Shown here: piece after piece, positions 14,252-25,825 of the stretch | Layout of the letters: each line of letters opens with the position of its first letter | How positions within the stretch are numbered: the first letter of the stretch is position 1 | Assembly: GCF_021018895.1 (NCBI RefSeq) | Contig: NC_079384.1 | Location: 15,453,140-15,517,139 of the forward strand | Source of the DNA: Seriola aureovittata | Lineage: Eukaryota > Chordata > Actinopteri > Carangiformes > Carangidae | Direction of reading: 5' to 3' | DNA length: 64,000 nt | The notes under the pieces: generated by a model | Seen by the model: the letters and a program-made list of their open reading frames with translations, nothing else | Database searches by the model: none | Told to the model about the DNA's origin: nothing | Position numbers and translations under genes: made by a program

Positions 14252-16811
14252 TCATTTCTTCATACAAAGAAATATTATGAATGTTCAGTATTTAATCATC
14301 TAGAAACATCTGTTCCATTTTTGCTTTTGCATTGTGTAAAATTAATTCCTTTGATGTACATACCACAAAATACTTGATTTACATGTCTTTTTTATTTTTG
14401 TACATACAGATCTGCTAGACTAAATACATATTATATGCAGGTAAGACAAACATTTCTAAACATTTTAGATCTCAAAACAGGTTGAATAAAACTCAACCAT
14501 AACCGATGCAGCCACATGGAGTAAACCCATGAGTGCAAGTTTTTTTTTTCCTTGTTTTTTTTTTTTCAGATATTCCCTCAATTACATGAACTTGACCATA
14601 ATTCAAATGCAGTATTCCATCAGTTACAGGGAAGATGTCAGACTTTCCTTCTACAATGCAACAGCTTGCTAAGACAGGTCACCGTAAATGCTTTTTTTAA
14701 AAATCAAACATTGCACCAATGAGAGAAGGGGAGACGAAGGCTTAAAATCCTCACGATGAGAATCATCGCTCAGGCATAGTGAAAGGATAGAACTACAAAA
14801 ACAAACAAAACAAAAAAAAATACAGTGTAAGAAGCCTCCATCTCCCCTGCTACCATTGGTTTGAGGCTAAACCAGGCAGCTGGTTTCAACTGGAAAATAA
14901 GATAAAACTGAGTTAAGGTCATTATCTGTTTTCAATGACAGAAGCAGGCTAACTGTGTTGGATAGGAGAGTTAAAGAGGCACAACATTTCCTTAACTTCA
15001 AAAAGGAAAGAAGGACAATCAAGTTTAACTTCAACTAAAGCTGAGTGACAATCTGACCTTTAAAACTGACTCGAGGGACTTTTCGATGTGAGGGTAGGTT
15101 GTGTACATTCAGTCTGGGCTCCGCTTAAACACATGAAGCCCTCCTCTGGACGCTAATAATAATCCCTTCCCATTATCCCTGCATTTTCATAATGGCCACC
15201 ACATTGAGCATGCATAGCAATAGCATAGCACAGAATATAACATGGCCGTCGCCCTGTACCCCCTTAAAATAGCGCGGCCACCTGCTGCAATGAGACGGGG
15301 CAGCACATCAAAGAATGATAACTACGCATTTTCTCCCTCTTGCATATCAAGAATTCAAGCAGAAAGACAAAAACAAAGAAGCAATGGCAGGGGACGGAGG
15401 AGCGGGGAGGAGGGGGGGCAAGCGAAACATGAAATCAACCCAAAAGGTTTTTTTTTTTTTTTTTGGCAACAAGTTGAGAGTTGAGATCTGTTGTGGAGAG
15501 ACACGACATGTGAGGATTATGAGGATGAATAAGGCATAAAGTATATAGGCCATGGACGATGGCACATGAGGTTTTCTGATGACACTACAGAGGTTAGACA
15601 ACGAAACCCTGCCTGAGGCAATTCTTGCTGTGCTGAGAGTGCTTCACAAAAAACCTTTCCTCCTGCTTTGATCTCTATAGTCTGGGATCTAAGACGGGGC
15701 CTGGTCGACTTCTGTTTGAAGGAAGGTGCTATTTCAGTGGGGTGAAGCCAAGTTGTTGTTTGTCTGTCATCCCTTCTGTCTTTATGCTCGATTTCTGACA
15801 GATATGCCTCTGCTACCTCACGCAAAGATTTCCCATCTTACCGTGAAAACAAGGCACATACCCCCACCCTGCTCCAGCTCTGCTCTCTGCAACAAATCAA
15901 ATGCCGCTCAAGGAAAATTTGATTGAGACTTTGTGTGACCTTTGAACTGAGTGGATGGGGCAAGAGCCTGGCTCTGAGCCAACACTGCTTCTAATGGGCA
16001 GTCAGAGAGCGGCGGCTCGATCGATCCTCCGGTTACCTTTACCCAATTAGCATAATGTTAACATGGGCTCCTCTGTGGTCCGGGATAGGATTTAACATTT
16101 GATGGATGGGTCATTCATTAGAGCAGGCAGCAGGAGCACTGAGAATGAAAGGGCAGCTGTATACTTTAAGCGTGAGTGACACAATGAGGATCAATTAGGC
16201 CTATTGATCTACCTGTTATTGAGTGGAAAGGGACATGAGATCTGCAGCTTGGTGTAGGAAAATTGCACGGTGAAAAAAAGTGGAGGGTCTGTATTTTGGT
16301 GAAACACCGTGTAGAAGAATCACGCTCAGAATGACAGGGTTTGAAGGAGACGAAGGTAAAGTGATGCATGTATAAATGAGGATGCACATGGATAGGTGTT
16401 CTCCACTTCTCTGTGAGCACTCTGTACCCGTAATATGGTGCTTCTGCATGTTCCACCCCAGTCTCGCCTTCAGTTATCGCTGATTATCTGCATTAAGAAG
16501 CACCGATTATCCACTGAGTTTACAGGAGCACGAGGGAGGAGCGAGAGAATTCAAAAATTAAAATGAGGAATGTTAAAAAAAAAACAAAAAAAACAACATG
16601 TGGGCCAGATGTTATGTACAAATATGGTTAGGCAGCTTAGTGAATTAATTGCTTAGAAATAAAAATAAATTATTATAAAATAGATTTCTGTACATTTTAC
16701 ATATATATAGCAATATCTCCACATCTTGCCATTGAATTACAGAAGAAAAAAAAAAAACTTCTCAACAAATTAACAAAAAAAAAAAAAGAAAAGTCTCTCA
16801 TGATTTTCACA
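14225..16811 (-). other. hs3st3b1: Probable 3' UTR of hs3st3b1
   Basis: Sequence from the stop codon to the proposed poly(A) signal, about 2.6 kb. The proximal part (16560-16800) is U-rich and holds an AU-rich element block: on the minus strand, AATTTATTTTTATTT near 16660-16680. That suggests post-transcriptional control. The middle (15240-16230) is more complex and GC-richer and may contain embedded conserved elements. Open frames inside are incidental. Extent is inferred from signals, not from transcript data. Confidence 0.5.
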
Positions 16812-17430
16812 TCAATCCCAACCAAAGTTATGTCCTGTCATCTGGTAGAACTTCATGTTGAAGGGCCTGTAGAAGTCCCGTAGCCTCTGCACCACCTCAG
16901 GGTCAATGTTCGGATGGGTCCTCCCTTTGGTTTTGCCCAGGCAGTGGGGCTTGCTGCTGCCCTCCGCCTTCTTGAGGCACGGGAAACCCTTGGTCTGGTT
17001 GAAGTAAAAGTGTTTGTCTGTGATGATCCTCTTGAGCCCCAGGAAGTCCTGCACGCGGCCCAGCTCTCCGGCCGGGTCGCTGATCAGGCGCTCGCCGCTC
17101 ACAAACAGGATCTGCTCCATGGGGAAGTACTGCAGCCAGTTATCCAGGTGCTTGGCGTAGATACCGATCTGGATGGCGCTCCACGAGGTGTCGATGAGCC
17201 CCGTAGTCCTGTTTTTGAAGGTGAGGCTCTCGAAAGAGGGAATGTCAGGCTTCTTAGACAGAGTCTGTGTGTAGTCTGAGATAGCCCTGGTGACGGGGTC
17301 CCTCACTACCACGATCAGCTTGGTGTCCCGGGACATGGCGGAGATCCGGGCTGGAGCCTCTCTGGTCACAAAGTAGCTGGGCGTTTTCTCCATGGTGATC
17401 TGGCCCTCCAGGGTTTTAGGCATCAGCTCC
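16812..17430 (-). CDS. hs3st3b1: hs3st3b1 exon 2: heparan sulfate 3-O-sulfotransferase, C-terminal part
   Basis: Second and last coding exon, residues 196-400, with stop codon at 16812-16814. It opens after a good acceptor (T-tract then CTGCAG, exon starting at 17430), and its first G completes the split Arg195 codon of exon 1 (phase 2). It contains most of the sulfotransferase domain: the 3'-phosphate-binding [14 protein letters not shown] (235-248), the SGERLISDP stretch (306-314), and the Cys346/Cys358 pair in [10 protein letters not shown]...[10 protein letters not shown], which forms the family disulfide. It ends in TGHNFGWD, one residue shorter than the human GWDG end. Identity to human HS3ST3A1/3B1 over this exon is very high, so the exon alone cannot separate the two paralogues. 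The enzyme transfers sulfate from PAPS to the 3-OH of glucosamine in heparan sulfate, in the Golgi lumen. Confidence 0.97.
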
Positions 17431-17865
17431 CTGCAGAAAAAAAAAGACACAAAGCGGAGGTTAGGAGAAGGGTAAGGTGGAGCAAGGTCTTACATAATGT
17501 AATCAAGTTGATGGAGTGTACTGTGTTCTGTAATCACTGACTCACTGACTGTGTTTAGCCTTATTATAGGGCTCAAAAACCTATTAGTGCAGGCAGCTCT
17601 CCAACATCAACAAGCTCACTCACTCATAAGATATCTCACCTCTGACTGAAAACAGAAAAGCCTTATTTACTGCATAATCAAACACTGGGAAATATTTACA
17701 GGAATTTCCAAACATGAGCAAGCCTGAATTTAACCATATTAGGGATTAGGAGCTGGGTTTTCCCACATCAGCTCAGCCTCCTAAATCCCTCCTCTTCTAT
17801 TTGCAGCTAACCTGCTCTGTTAGCCCTTAATCATTTTCATTATGGATCATTCACCCTTACAATGC

Positions 17866-17884
17866 TTTTTTTTTTTTTTTTTTT
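17866..17884. repeat. T homopolymer, 19 nt
   Basis: A run of T in the hs3st3b1 intron. It is possibly the tail of an unrecognised minus-strand retroelement, but no body is recognisable beside it. Confidence 0.85.
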
Positions 17885-19019
17885 GTGATTTAGGTCTCAG
17901 CATGTGTGAATTCTGTCATCTTTCCTCAAATCGCACCGCTGGAGTGGTCAGACTAAATATATCATAATAATATAATAATATGACATAATCCACCCCCCTC
18001 TTTATACCATTGGAGCAAAAAAAACAAAACAAAATGAAAACACACAAACTCATTCTGCCTTGCTGACTCAGGCATAGCTGTGCCATTGTGCCCCACCCCC
18101 TATCCGATCTGCTACAGCGCTGAAAGATGATGAGGCTTGTCTCAGAAAGGGAATCTGTTACTTGACAACAGTGGGTTTGGTTTTGGGTGAAGGGCTGGCC
18201 GACGGACCCTACACAGATATGTTACAGGCAGACATATAATCATGAAGAATTTGAGAACAAACCGTTTTTTGAAGGAAAAGCAAATGCGCTCTGCTCTCTC
18301 AGTGTTAGGTTTCAGAATTGGTGGCCAACCGCAGAGTCTACATTATGGTGGAGGCGATAAGAGCGGTTTGACTGACATTGGGACGTGGATCACTTTTCCT
18401 CTTTTGGCACCTCCTGCACCAGGAAGAAAACTAGCCTGTGTGATGTACAGTACATGACCGGGTGGGAAGGGTTCGGATTATGGACTGGAGACTGCAAGAG
18501 CTAGAACTGTTCAGACAGAAAATCTCAAGGGGGACGCCGACAACCGCAAAACAGCACAGTATCAGTTTAAAGCAGTAAAAGGTGGAAAAAACAAAGGAAG
18601 GGGGAGATAACCCGGTGTATCAGGGTGAACGCACTCTCACAGATAAGACAGACTGTTGTACCCTTAACCTCGCCTTTGTTGTTAAGGCTAGAGCACTGAT
18701 ACACCATTGTGTAGACTGTGCCATTGTAGTGGATCCCATTCAAATACTGTAATCCTCACACACCGAGAAGGGTAAAAGACGTCGGAGCTACAATGTTGGA
18801 CACATCCTGTACACTCAGAAGTCTGTAATGCTCCATTCTTCCCCTGAGCTTCAGCTATTGCTCAGAAATATACTCTAAAAGCTGGAATCTAGTTCACGTC
18901 CATCCAGCTCATGGCTAATTCATGTAACATCAGCCCTCCATCAATGCACATATTTGTGTGGAAGAGAGAGGGCATAGTGAGGGAGTGGGCGGGTGGGGGG
19001 GGTGAATGCCCAACATCAG

Positions 19020-19560
19020 GTAACCAATAAAATGCCTCATGGAAATGGTGTTGGCAGATTTGTGTAATCCTAATGCAGTGCCAGTGATCTAATTATGATA
19101 ATATCTTCTTGATTGCTGACACATCAGTGGCTTGAATGGAGTAGACTGAGGGAAAGAAAGGCTGTTTCCAAAACCTCATTAATAGCCTTTTTGAAATCAA
19201 AACAGATACAGCTTGTGGTTTTATGCAAGAGCATGACAGATCTTTCCGCCAGCGAACTCATTTCTGGAGATATAAATGCAAACAGCACATTATGTGCACA
19301 CGCACATTCAAAATTCTCTGCCATAATTTAAAACTGTTTATACAGCAGCTCTTGAATGTCTTCAAGGAATATAAACCAAACGCTCGACTTAAACTGCTCG
19401 CTATTTGTCATTTTACTCGATGCACAATGGCGATACTGCCTGCGAGCTTTTTGTCATTCCTTGTGCTAACATACACAAAGAGTCCAGAGCCAACACAGGA
19501 GAGGCAAATGGCTTCCCATCTAATCCGATTTCAACATGACAATGGAGCATGGAGATAGGG
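19020..19560. promoter_or_regulatory. Candidate intronic enhancer block
   Basis: About 540 bp of complex, repeat-free intronic DNA with TAAT-type cores (GATCTAATTATGATAAT near 19087 and CTCATTAATAGC near 19176) and evenly mixed composition. It stands out against the purine-rich DNA that follows at 19630. It lies within 2.2 kb of exon 2. Open frames on both strands have no domain content. Regulatory function is inference. Confidence 0.28.
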
Positions 19561-19629
19561 AGGGAGGCCTGAGTTACAATGTGCATAGTGATAGATTATG
19601 CTGATCCAAGCTCAGGGAATCCTTTTTAT

Positions 19630-19895
19630 AAAAAAAAAAAAAAAAAAAAAATCATGTGCTGGGGGTCGCAGGAGCATAAAACAAGGGGATGGTTGAACAG
19701 TGAGGGAGAAAGAAAGAAAGAAAGTGGTGAGGAAACCCCTACAAAAAAAAAAAGGAAAAAAAGCGCCAAATCCACATGAAGAGACCGACCCCTAATAAAA
19801 AACCACCACCTCTGACTTTGCCCAGTCTTTCGGCTAAAGAGGTAAAAAAAAAAAAAAAAAAAAGCAGGAAGAGAGAAAAGAGAGGAGGGGAGGGG
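19630..19895. repeat. Purine-rich low-complexity tract
   Basis: The plus strand here carries A-runs (19630-19651, 19742-19752, 19843-19863), an (AAAG)n patch near 19708-19724 and a GGGGAGGGGAG patch near 19886. Strong purine bias on one strand over about 265 bp makes it a candidate triplex-prone region. The opposite-strand open frames rich in Phe, Leu and Ser are artefacts. Confidence 0.7.
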
Positions 19896-20084
19896 AGTTT
19901 TAGTGGGACGAGTAGCTCTTGGAGAAACAATGCCTATTATGCTCTTTTTTGATTTATGAGGTGCTGCTTTTAAAGATTCCGTCAGCAAACAGGCAATTCT
20001 GTGACACCGGGCTCCTCTTTTTTCCTGCTCTTCTTTGAAAGTGAGCCATTGTCCCCGAGCAGAGGGGTGAGCAGGGCAGTGGTC

Positions 20085-20165
20085 AGGGCAGAAGGGCGGG
20101 GATGGGGATGGGGGGGCAGAGAGGAGGAGGAGGAGAAGGAGGAGGAGGGTGCTTATCGGGGGGAT
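20085..20165. repeat. G-rich/GGA-rich tract
   Basis: Runs GGGCGGGGATGGGGATGGGG lead into an (AGG)n patch at 20121-20150 and a further GGGGGG. It has several closely spaced G-runs of three or more, so it can in principle form G-quadruplexes on the plus (template) strand. Confidence 0.6.
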
Positions 20166-20539
20166 GAGTGAACCACTTCTCCGTCCCTCTCAGCCTCAAG
20201 TGAGAGAAGCTTTTTGGAGAGCTCTTGAGGAGAACGTGTGCCAAAACTGCCCTGCAAACATCACCCTGTCCCCCCGAGATACCAGGGACTCCACAGACGT
20301 CTATTGTGTGAGGCAGTGACACTAAAAACTGTAAATAACTAACCTGACCTCAAGTATAATATATGAGCACTTCCTGGCTTGCTCCAACTTTCACAACATG
20401 CATCTGTAGACTTTTTTTCCCCCCTCCATGACTCCCCGCACGTTTTGTCCATTGAGAATATTTCCAAGTTGAAAGACATGCCAAAAACAGCGATAAGACA
20501 CAAAGCAGAAGCCCTTGTCACATGACAGCATCAAACAGG

Positions 20540-21010
20540 GGCCGGCGGAGTGGCCCTTTGGCCTGTGTTTTAAAGAGCCCTCATCCTGCTGGAGATAAAT
20601 GGCAGGCAGGAAAAGGGTTATTTCTGTCTGATGCCTCTGCCTCCCTCCTGTCACGTTTGATTCGATGATAACGGGCTGCCACTGAGCCGTCTGTGTCACA
20701 GCATCCCTGACAAAATGACTAGTTTGCTCATAGACAAAAGGGAAAAAGCTATTTGGTGTGCGTCTATCGATTTTTTTTTTTTTTCTATACAAAGGGTTTG
20801 CAATTGTCTCACATGTCTGGATGCTGAAAGCATTTGAATCTCAAATTAGGGTTTGTTTATTTGAATACAGACAAATCAGGGGGCATTTTGTATCCACCGT
20901 CAAAGCGGAGGGTGTGACTTTACCCTTATGAGCATTTAAAGCTACATGTCTGGTTTCTATGGCTGGAGCGAGTGTTATCTCCCCCGTGGGAGGTAACGCC
21001 ACCTGAAACA
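20540..21010. other. Intronic block of complex sequence
   Basis: Non-repetitive DNA with mixed composition, except for a T-run at 20770-20784. A 133-codon minus-strand frame (20391-20792) has no recognisable domain and begins at the T-run, so I do not call it. It may hold regulatory DNA, but evidence is weak. Confidence 0.2.
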
Positions 21011-21754
21011 ACAACAGACACTAAGTAGCTCTAAGTCGAGGATAAATTAACCTGTCTGAATAAACCTAAGGGGAGAAAATCAAACAAATCGCCTCTTCAG
21101 GGAAATCCCGAAGACATTTGTTATCAACAACTCACTTCTACTTGCTGAAAATCCTGAGTTCCTGAGTTTCTGAGTCTCCACTCCACCTCTTCACCCTGTT
21201 CTCTTTCCCATTGATCCCCCAAAAGTTCCTCTGACCCCTGGCAATCAGGCCTTGAGGTCCGATAGCAAAGTGACACTTCACAAGTGGAAATGAGGAGAGC
21301 GAGCAAATGAGTGAAGAAAGGCTGCCTTTCTTTTCCAAGGGCCTCTTACCCGAGCCCTTCACATGAACCGACGTGTTGGACGTAGAAGCATTTTTTAGGA
21401 GGTACAAAGAAACATCTTTATTCCTCATTGGATGATAAGGATCTCGAGCGCCACTTGTTCGCTCATAGTTGAACACGTTCGTCTGAAGTTTGATTGTAAT
21501 TTGCAAATTCAAACAAAGTGGCTGCATTATATACTTCGTAAGACAATACATGAGATATGATACTATAATTGGTTATAGTTGGATGGTATACGATGCATGC
21601 ATAATATGGACGGGTCATTGCATAAATTCATGGATGAGTCACTGGTAAACAAAAGCAGTGTTTCAAAGCTCTCAGCTCACAGTAGGAGAAACCTACATGC
21701 TATGAAATGGAACTGCAGTGAGCAACATATTTATGTAGCACACATGCAGTACGA

Positions 21755-21792
21755 ACACAAACACACACACACACACACGCACGCACACGCAT

Positions 21793-21828
<36 letters not shown>
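21755..21828. repeat. Interrupted (CA)n microsatellite
   Basis: A CA tract with CG and TG interruptions (ACGCACGCACACGCATGC) near 21778-21793. It produces a His-Thr open frame that is not a gene. Confidence 0.95.
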
Positions 21829-21833
<5 letters not shown>

Positions 21834-23729
21834 GGCTACTACTAAGGGGAGGCGGGCATACACGCCTCTGCTGGCTCACGGAATATTTTCAAAGTAGCAT
21901 TTAAGCAGATACAGAAGCCAGACATTTTGAAATATACTCCACTGTGCCTGGAGGCTGACATTATATTTAACCACAGAGCATGGCTTTGGCTGTAAATTAA
22001 AAAGAATAAAGAAGATGGTTTATGGCGCAGTCGGCTGGGCCGCTCCAACGCAGAGAGCGGAGAAGTTACACAGAAGCTTCATCTGGTCTCTCTTTCAAGC
22101 ACTTGGAGCAGAGTCCAGGTGTTAGTATGTGGCCACTTAGAGCTTTCTGACAGTTCATTTCCTGGCTGAGAAGAGCCAGAGATCCCTCCTTACAACTGAG
22201 ATCTCGCAGGAGTGTATGCTGAAGGGTTTCCGTGTGTATCTGTATCTTATATCTATTTTTTTGCTGATATTCATGCGTCCGGGTGCCACAAAACGTTGCA
22301 CACCTTCGCTCCACATCTGCATGAGTGTGTATCTTTCACACCCGCTGCTTGTAACTTAATACTGAAAACTTGGCCGCATGATGAGCCCTAAGTGATGCTG
22401 CAGCTTCATCAGCCTGATCAGAGTCAACTGTCAGCGCACCTCCCCATGCCTGAGGTTTCAAATTAACAGGCTTCACTGAATAATGGTGTCACTGGAAACT
22501 CAGGAAGGTGCCTGAGTGGAAGCCCCTCTGAATCATCTGTCTGCTAAAAGGATTAATAATGCAGGCTGTCCTAGTATCACACACTCAGAACCTGGATGGC
22601 GGGGGCCCTGCATGGGACAGCGCATATCACGCAGCTAGAGGGGTGGGGGGGTGAATTCCTCCTCTAGATTACTGACAATGCTGTTGCCAGTATGAACTCC
22701 CCTACTACACACTGTTTTCTACATGGGCAGTGACACGCCGGTTAACTTTTTGGAATGAGACGCTGCAGTCTGTGTATTGTTTACCACACTTCCCAGGTCA
22801 GTGTCATCCGTCTAAATTTAGTATTTTCAACAGCACTGTATGAGTGCATGTCCTTGTAAATAATGCAGGCCAAGGAAAGGGGAAGGAGGAATTTGGCTCA
22901 GATCAGTGGCTGCTGATCAGTGTAGCCATATCTTTGATGCTTGTATTGGATTTCTGGTGCATATCTGATAATCTACACCCTGACTGATACTACATACAAT
23001 TGGGGATTAGGAGGGACCTAATTGCTGTAGATCCTCTTTCTTTAAAGAGATGAATAAATCCAAATATAGAAGCTTGAATCTTTTGATTATAATATAATAT
23101 TTACAAGGATAAGTCACAGACGGTGGCCTTAATCTATGGTTTCTAACTTTGGGTGTTAAAACAGAGATAAATCTGGGGTTTTAGGAGATGATTAACAAGA
23201 TAGGAAAGAAGAACTTTTCTCTAATCGACAAAATAAAAACACAGACATAGGCTTTGGTTTTGCAGTACTTAAGTATAGTATTTAATAAGATCTTCATCAA
23301 AAGGGAGAGAAGGGAGCCTAAAGAAAATGGACAAAGGGTCTGAGGTCAGAGTATAAAGAAGCAGCACCATTTTAAGCCTTTCCAGAGCAGCATATACTGG
23401 GTGGAATGGCCAAACTGGTAGGAGCCTTTGTGTCTTTCCTCAGTGACACTTTGACACCCAAACTCTGGTCTGCTTGATAAATGCAGCAATCCCAGACTCT
23501 TAACTCCATCAAGACATTGCACTATGTCAGAGCAGCCTGGGAATCTACTGACCCTCCACGTAAACAAAACAGTTAACCCCGACCAACGCAACCCGTCCAT
23601 TCATCATTTTTCACTGGAATCGGGGAGTCGTGATTCACCGGAGTGGAGCGTCTCTTACAGCCTGCAGTGTGTGTAATAGAGTGTGTAGGAGAGTGAGTGA
23701 GAGTCAAAGAGGGAGGAAGAGACTGAAAG

Positions 23730-23753
23730 AGGGAGAGAGAGAGAGAGAGGGGA
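23730..23753. repeat. Short (GA)n tract
   Basis: GAGAGAGAG run inside a longer purine-rich stretch (23690-23760) of the hs3st3b1 intron. Confidence 0.85.
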
Positions 23754-24376
23754 GTCAGGCCTTGCGGTCAAAAGACCGTCCAGATTGGTTTCGGGCTCAT
23801 ACCCAGCCTGGGTTTTGGAAGCAACTTCAGACACTAGTAAAGTAGAATAAATAAATAGAGAACTAACCACCACATATAATGTCATGCACTACATGTCAGA
23901 CACCCCAGTAACATATTACTCCCAGCCACAGCCCCCACCCCCCTCTGTTGTGTCCTGAAAATACTTAAGTGAGGCTGAGACATTGGACTCTTCTATCACT
24001 GTGGTCGCCTCGTGATGGGCAGCATCGCAGAGGCGTGACGGGCACAAATTATTCAATTCAGTATGAAACTATCTTTTTTCCTTCTGGGACGATCTCTGCT
24101 TTGCAGTATATTTGTTGCTGTTTGGCACCTTTGGAAAACAGCAACAGGAATGCGCGGAGCCATGAGGCCTACGGAACCCACATCGGCCTGTGGCCATAGA
24201 CAACTGCCTGGAATTACCGAGTGTTAATAACCCTGCAGTGAAGCGAGCGAGCCCACCATGTGGTATAAATAAAACAGAGGAGTTGGTGAAAGGGATGGTG
24301 GAGGGTAGAAAGTAGGAATGCCTCCTCCCTTCCTCTCATGAATGTGCAACAGCATGCCTGGAGAAGTGTCGTTTTT

Positions 24377-24412
<36 letters not shown>
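24377..24412. repeat. (TC)n microsatellite
   Basis: TC dinucleotide tract with one TCTATC interruption. It is the first of a cluster of five dinucleotide tracts within 900 bp. Confidence 0.95.
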
Positions 24413-24631
24413 GTCAGGCTTTCAAAGATGCCCCCCCACCACCACCCCCTCCCTCCAAAAACAAGAACCTTCATTTTTCTGCCTTTGAAGAGGTGAAAGA
24501 TCCCGTCGATTTTGGTAACACTTAACACAACATCTCACCGCTTTGTTTGACACGCGATACAAGATGAGACACCGGACACCAGCACAGTGATCGGGGGCTA
24601 CTCGCTCTGTGTGCTTCAATGCCAAACAATC

Positions 24632-24632
24632 A

Positions 24633-24661
<29 letters not shown>
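24632..24661. repeat. (CA)n microsatellite
   Basis: Pure CA tract of about 14-15 units. Confidence 0.95.
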
Positions 24662-24664
<3 letters not shown>

Positions 24665-24866
24665 TTAAATCAATCCACTTGGCGATATTACCCAGAATTT
24701 GTTTAGCACTAGTAATCCTCACTAATCAGTGTGTTTGCTCTGGGTGTTTGCAGAAGGTGTTAGCCCGGAGCTTTATCCACACATTCCAGCTCTCCATCAG
24801 TATCAGGGTGTGAGTGGCTGACAGCTCGGACCACATAAACCGATGAACTGTGAAAGGATAGGAAAA

Positions 24867-24870
<4 letters not shown>

Positions 24871-24901
<31 letters not shown>
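24871..24901. repeat. (CA)n microsatellite
   Basis: CA tract preceded by an A-run. It faces the (GT)n tract at 24944 in inverted orientation. Confidence 0.95.
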
Positions 24902-24942
24902 CAGGCCAAGCAACAATGAGGGGCTACAGGTGAAGACTTGGC

Positions 24943-24943
<1 letters not shown>

Positions 24944-24985
<42 letters not shown>

Positions 24986-25000
24986 AGAGAGAGAGAGAGC
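24944..25000. repeat. Compound (GT)n-(GA)n microsatellite
   Basis: A GT tract of about 19 units (24944-24982) followed by a short GA tract (24987-25000). It is complementary to the CA tracts on either side. Confidence 0.95.
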
Positions 25001-25188
25001 GTTTCTGGGTGTTGTTGTGTGGGTGTGCAGGCAGAATCAGCAATTCTGACTGATTTCCTGACACTTGACATGCACCAAGAGGCACATGACTCCTTGATCT
25101 AGCTACAGCAAAGATGAATAAAAGATGAAACAGACTCGAGAAGAACATACATGCCACCACCCCCACTCCCTAGATGCACACAGACAGT

Positions 25189-25191
<3 letters not shown>

Positions 25192-25228
<37 letters not shown>
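25192..25228. repeat. (CA)n microsatellite
   Basis: CA tract followed by a GAGGGAGAGGGAG purine patch. It is the last member of the cluster that starts at 24377. Confidence 0.95.
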
Positions 25229-25231
<3 letters not shown>

Positions 25232-25439
25232 GGAGAGGGAGCAAGCGAGCTACTTTGCATCCTGTTTGAATGGGCTGTCATCCGTAACTGCCTGCACACC
25301 TTTTTGAAGACAGGTGAACTACAAAGTGTGTGTGTGTATGAGGAGAAAGAGGGGATTTCCTATCTACTGTGTGTCACTCAGTGAGCAGAAAAAAAAAAAC
25401 CATCTTCCTGTGTGTTTGGGGCTATTATTTAGCTCCACC

Positions 25440-25780
25440 ATTACTCACACTGCAGCTGTTGTTGCAGGTTAATGGTTTACAAATTCCTGAAGACAGCCCG
25501 CCTCAGACAGCCAACGTATAATTAGCTAAATTGAGTAACGATAACACCAGTCGCGACAATTAACCTGCTCCATTCAGAGACGGAAAGAGTGGCAGCAGCG
25601 ATCCTCAGGCGGCGCTCCGGTTTTCTTTGGATTCGAGCCTGGATGTTGTCTCCTACAATATCTCTGAGCACCCTGAAGACAAGATAATTGCTGTTAAGAA
25701 CAACAGGCGCAGTTTTAACCATTTCTGCTGTGAGGCTCTGCCAACGGCCGACATTGGAGCTTGAAGTTTGGTTTTGGGGG
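25440..25780. promoter_or_regulatory. Candidate intronic conserved block
   Basis: Complex, repeat-free sequence with GTATAATTAGCTAAATTGAG near 25516 and ACAATTAACC near 25557, plus several CpGs around 25600-25625. It is bounded by microsatellites on the left and a (TTTTG)n tract on the right, so it stands out as unique sequence. A 102-codon minus-strand frame across it lacks any domain. Regulatory role is inferred only. Confidence 0.25.
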
Positions 25781-25786
25781 ATTCTG

Positions 25787-25790
25787 TTTT

Positions 25791-25822
<32 letters not shown>

Positions 25823-25825
25823 TTA
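25787..25825. repeat. (TTTTG)n tract
   Basis: Five tandem TTTTG-type units flanked by T-runs in the hs3st3b1 intron. Confidence 0.9.

Noticed and set aside
16914..17279. 121-codon plus-strand frame over hs3st3b1 exon 2
   Set aside because: Antisense shadow of a strongly conserved exon; no independent evidence.
16812..17430. Assignment as hs3st3a1
   Set aside because: Exon 2 alone fits both paralogues, but the signal anchor and the end of the stem in exon 1 resemble 3B1, and cox10 lies immediately upstream on the same strand as for human HS3ST3B1.
19626..19988. Phe/Leu/Ser-rich minus-strand frame of 120 codons
   Set aside because: Translation of a purine-rich low-complexity tract.
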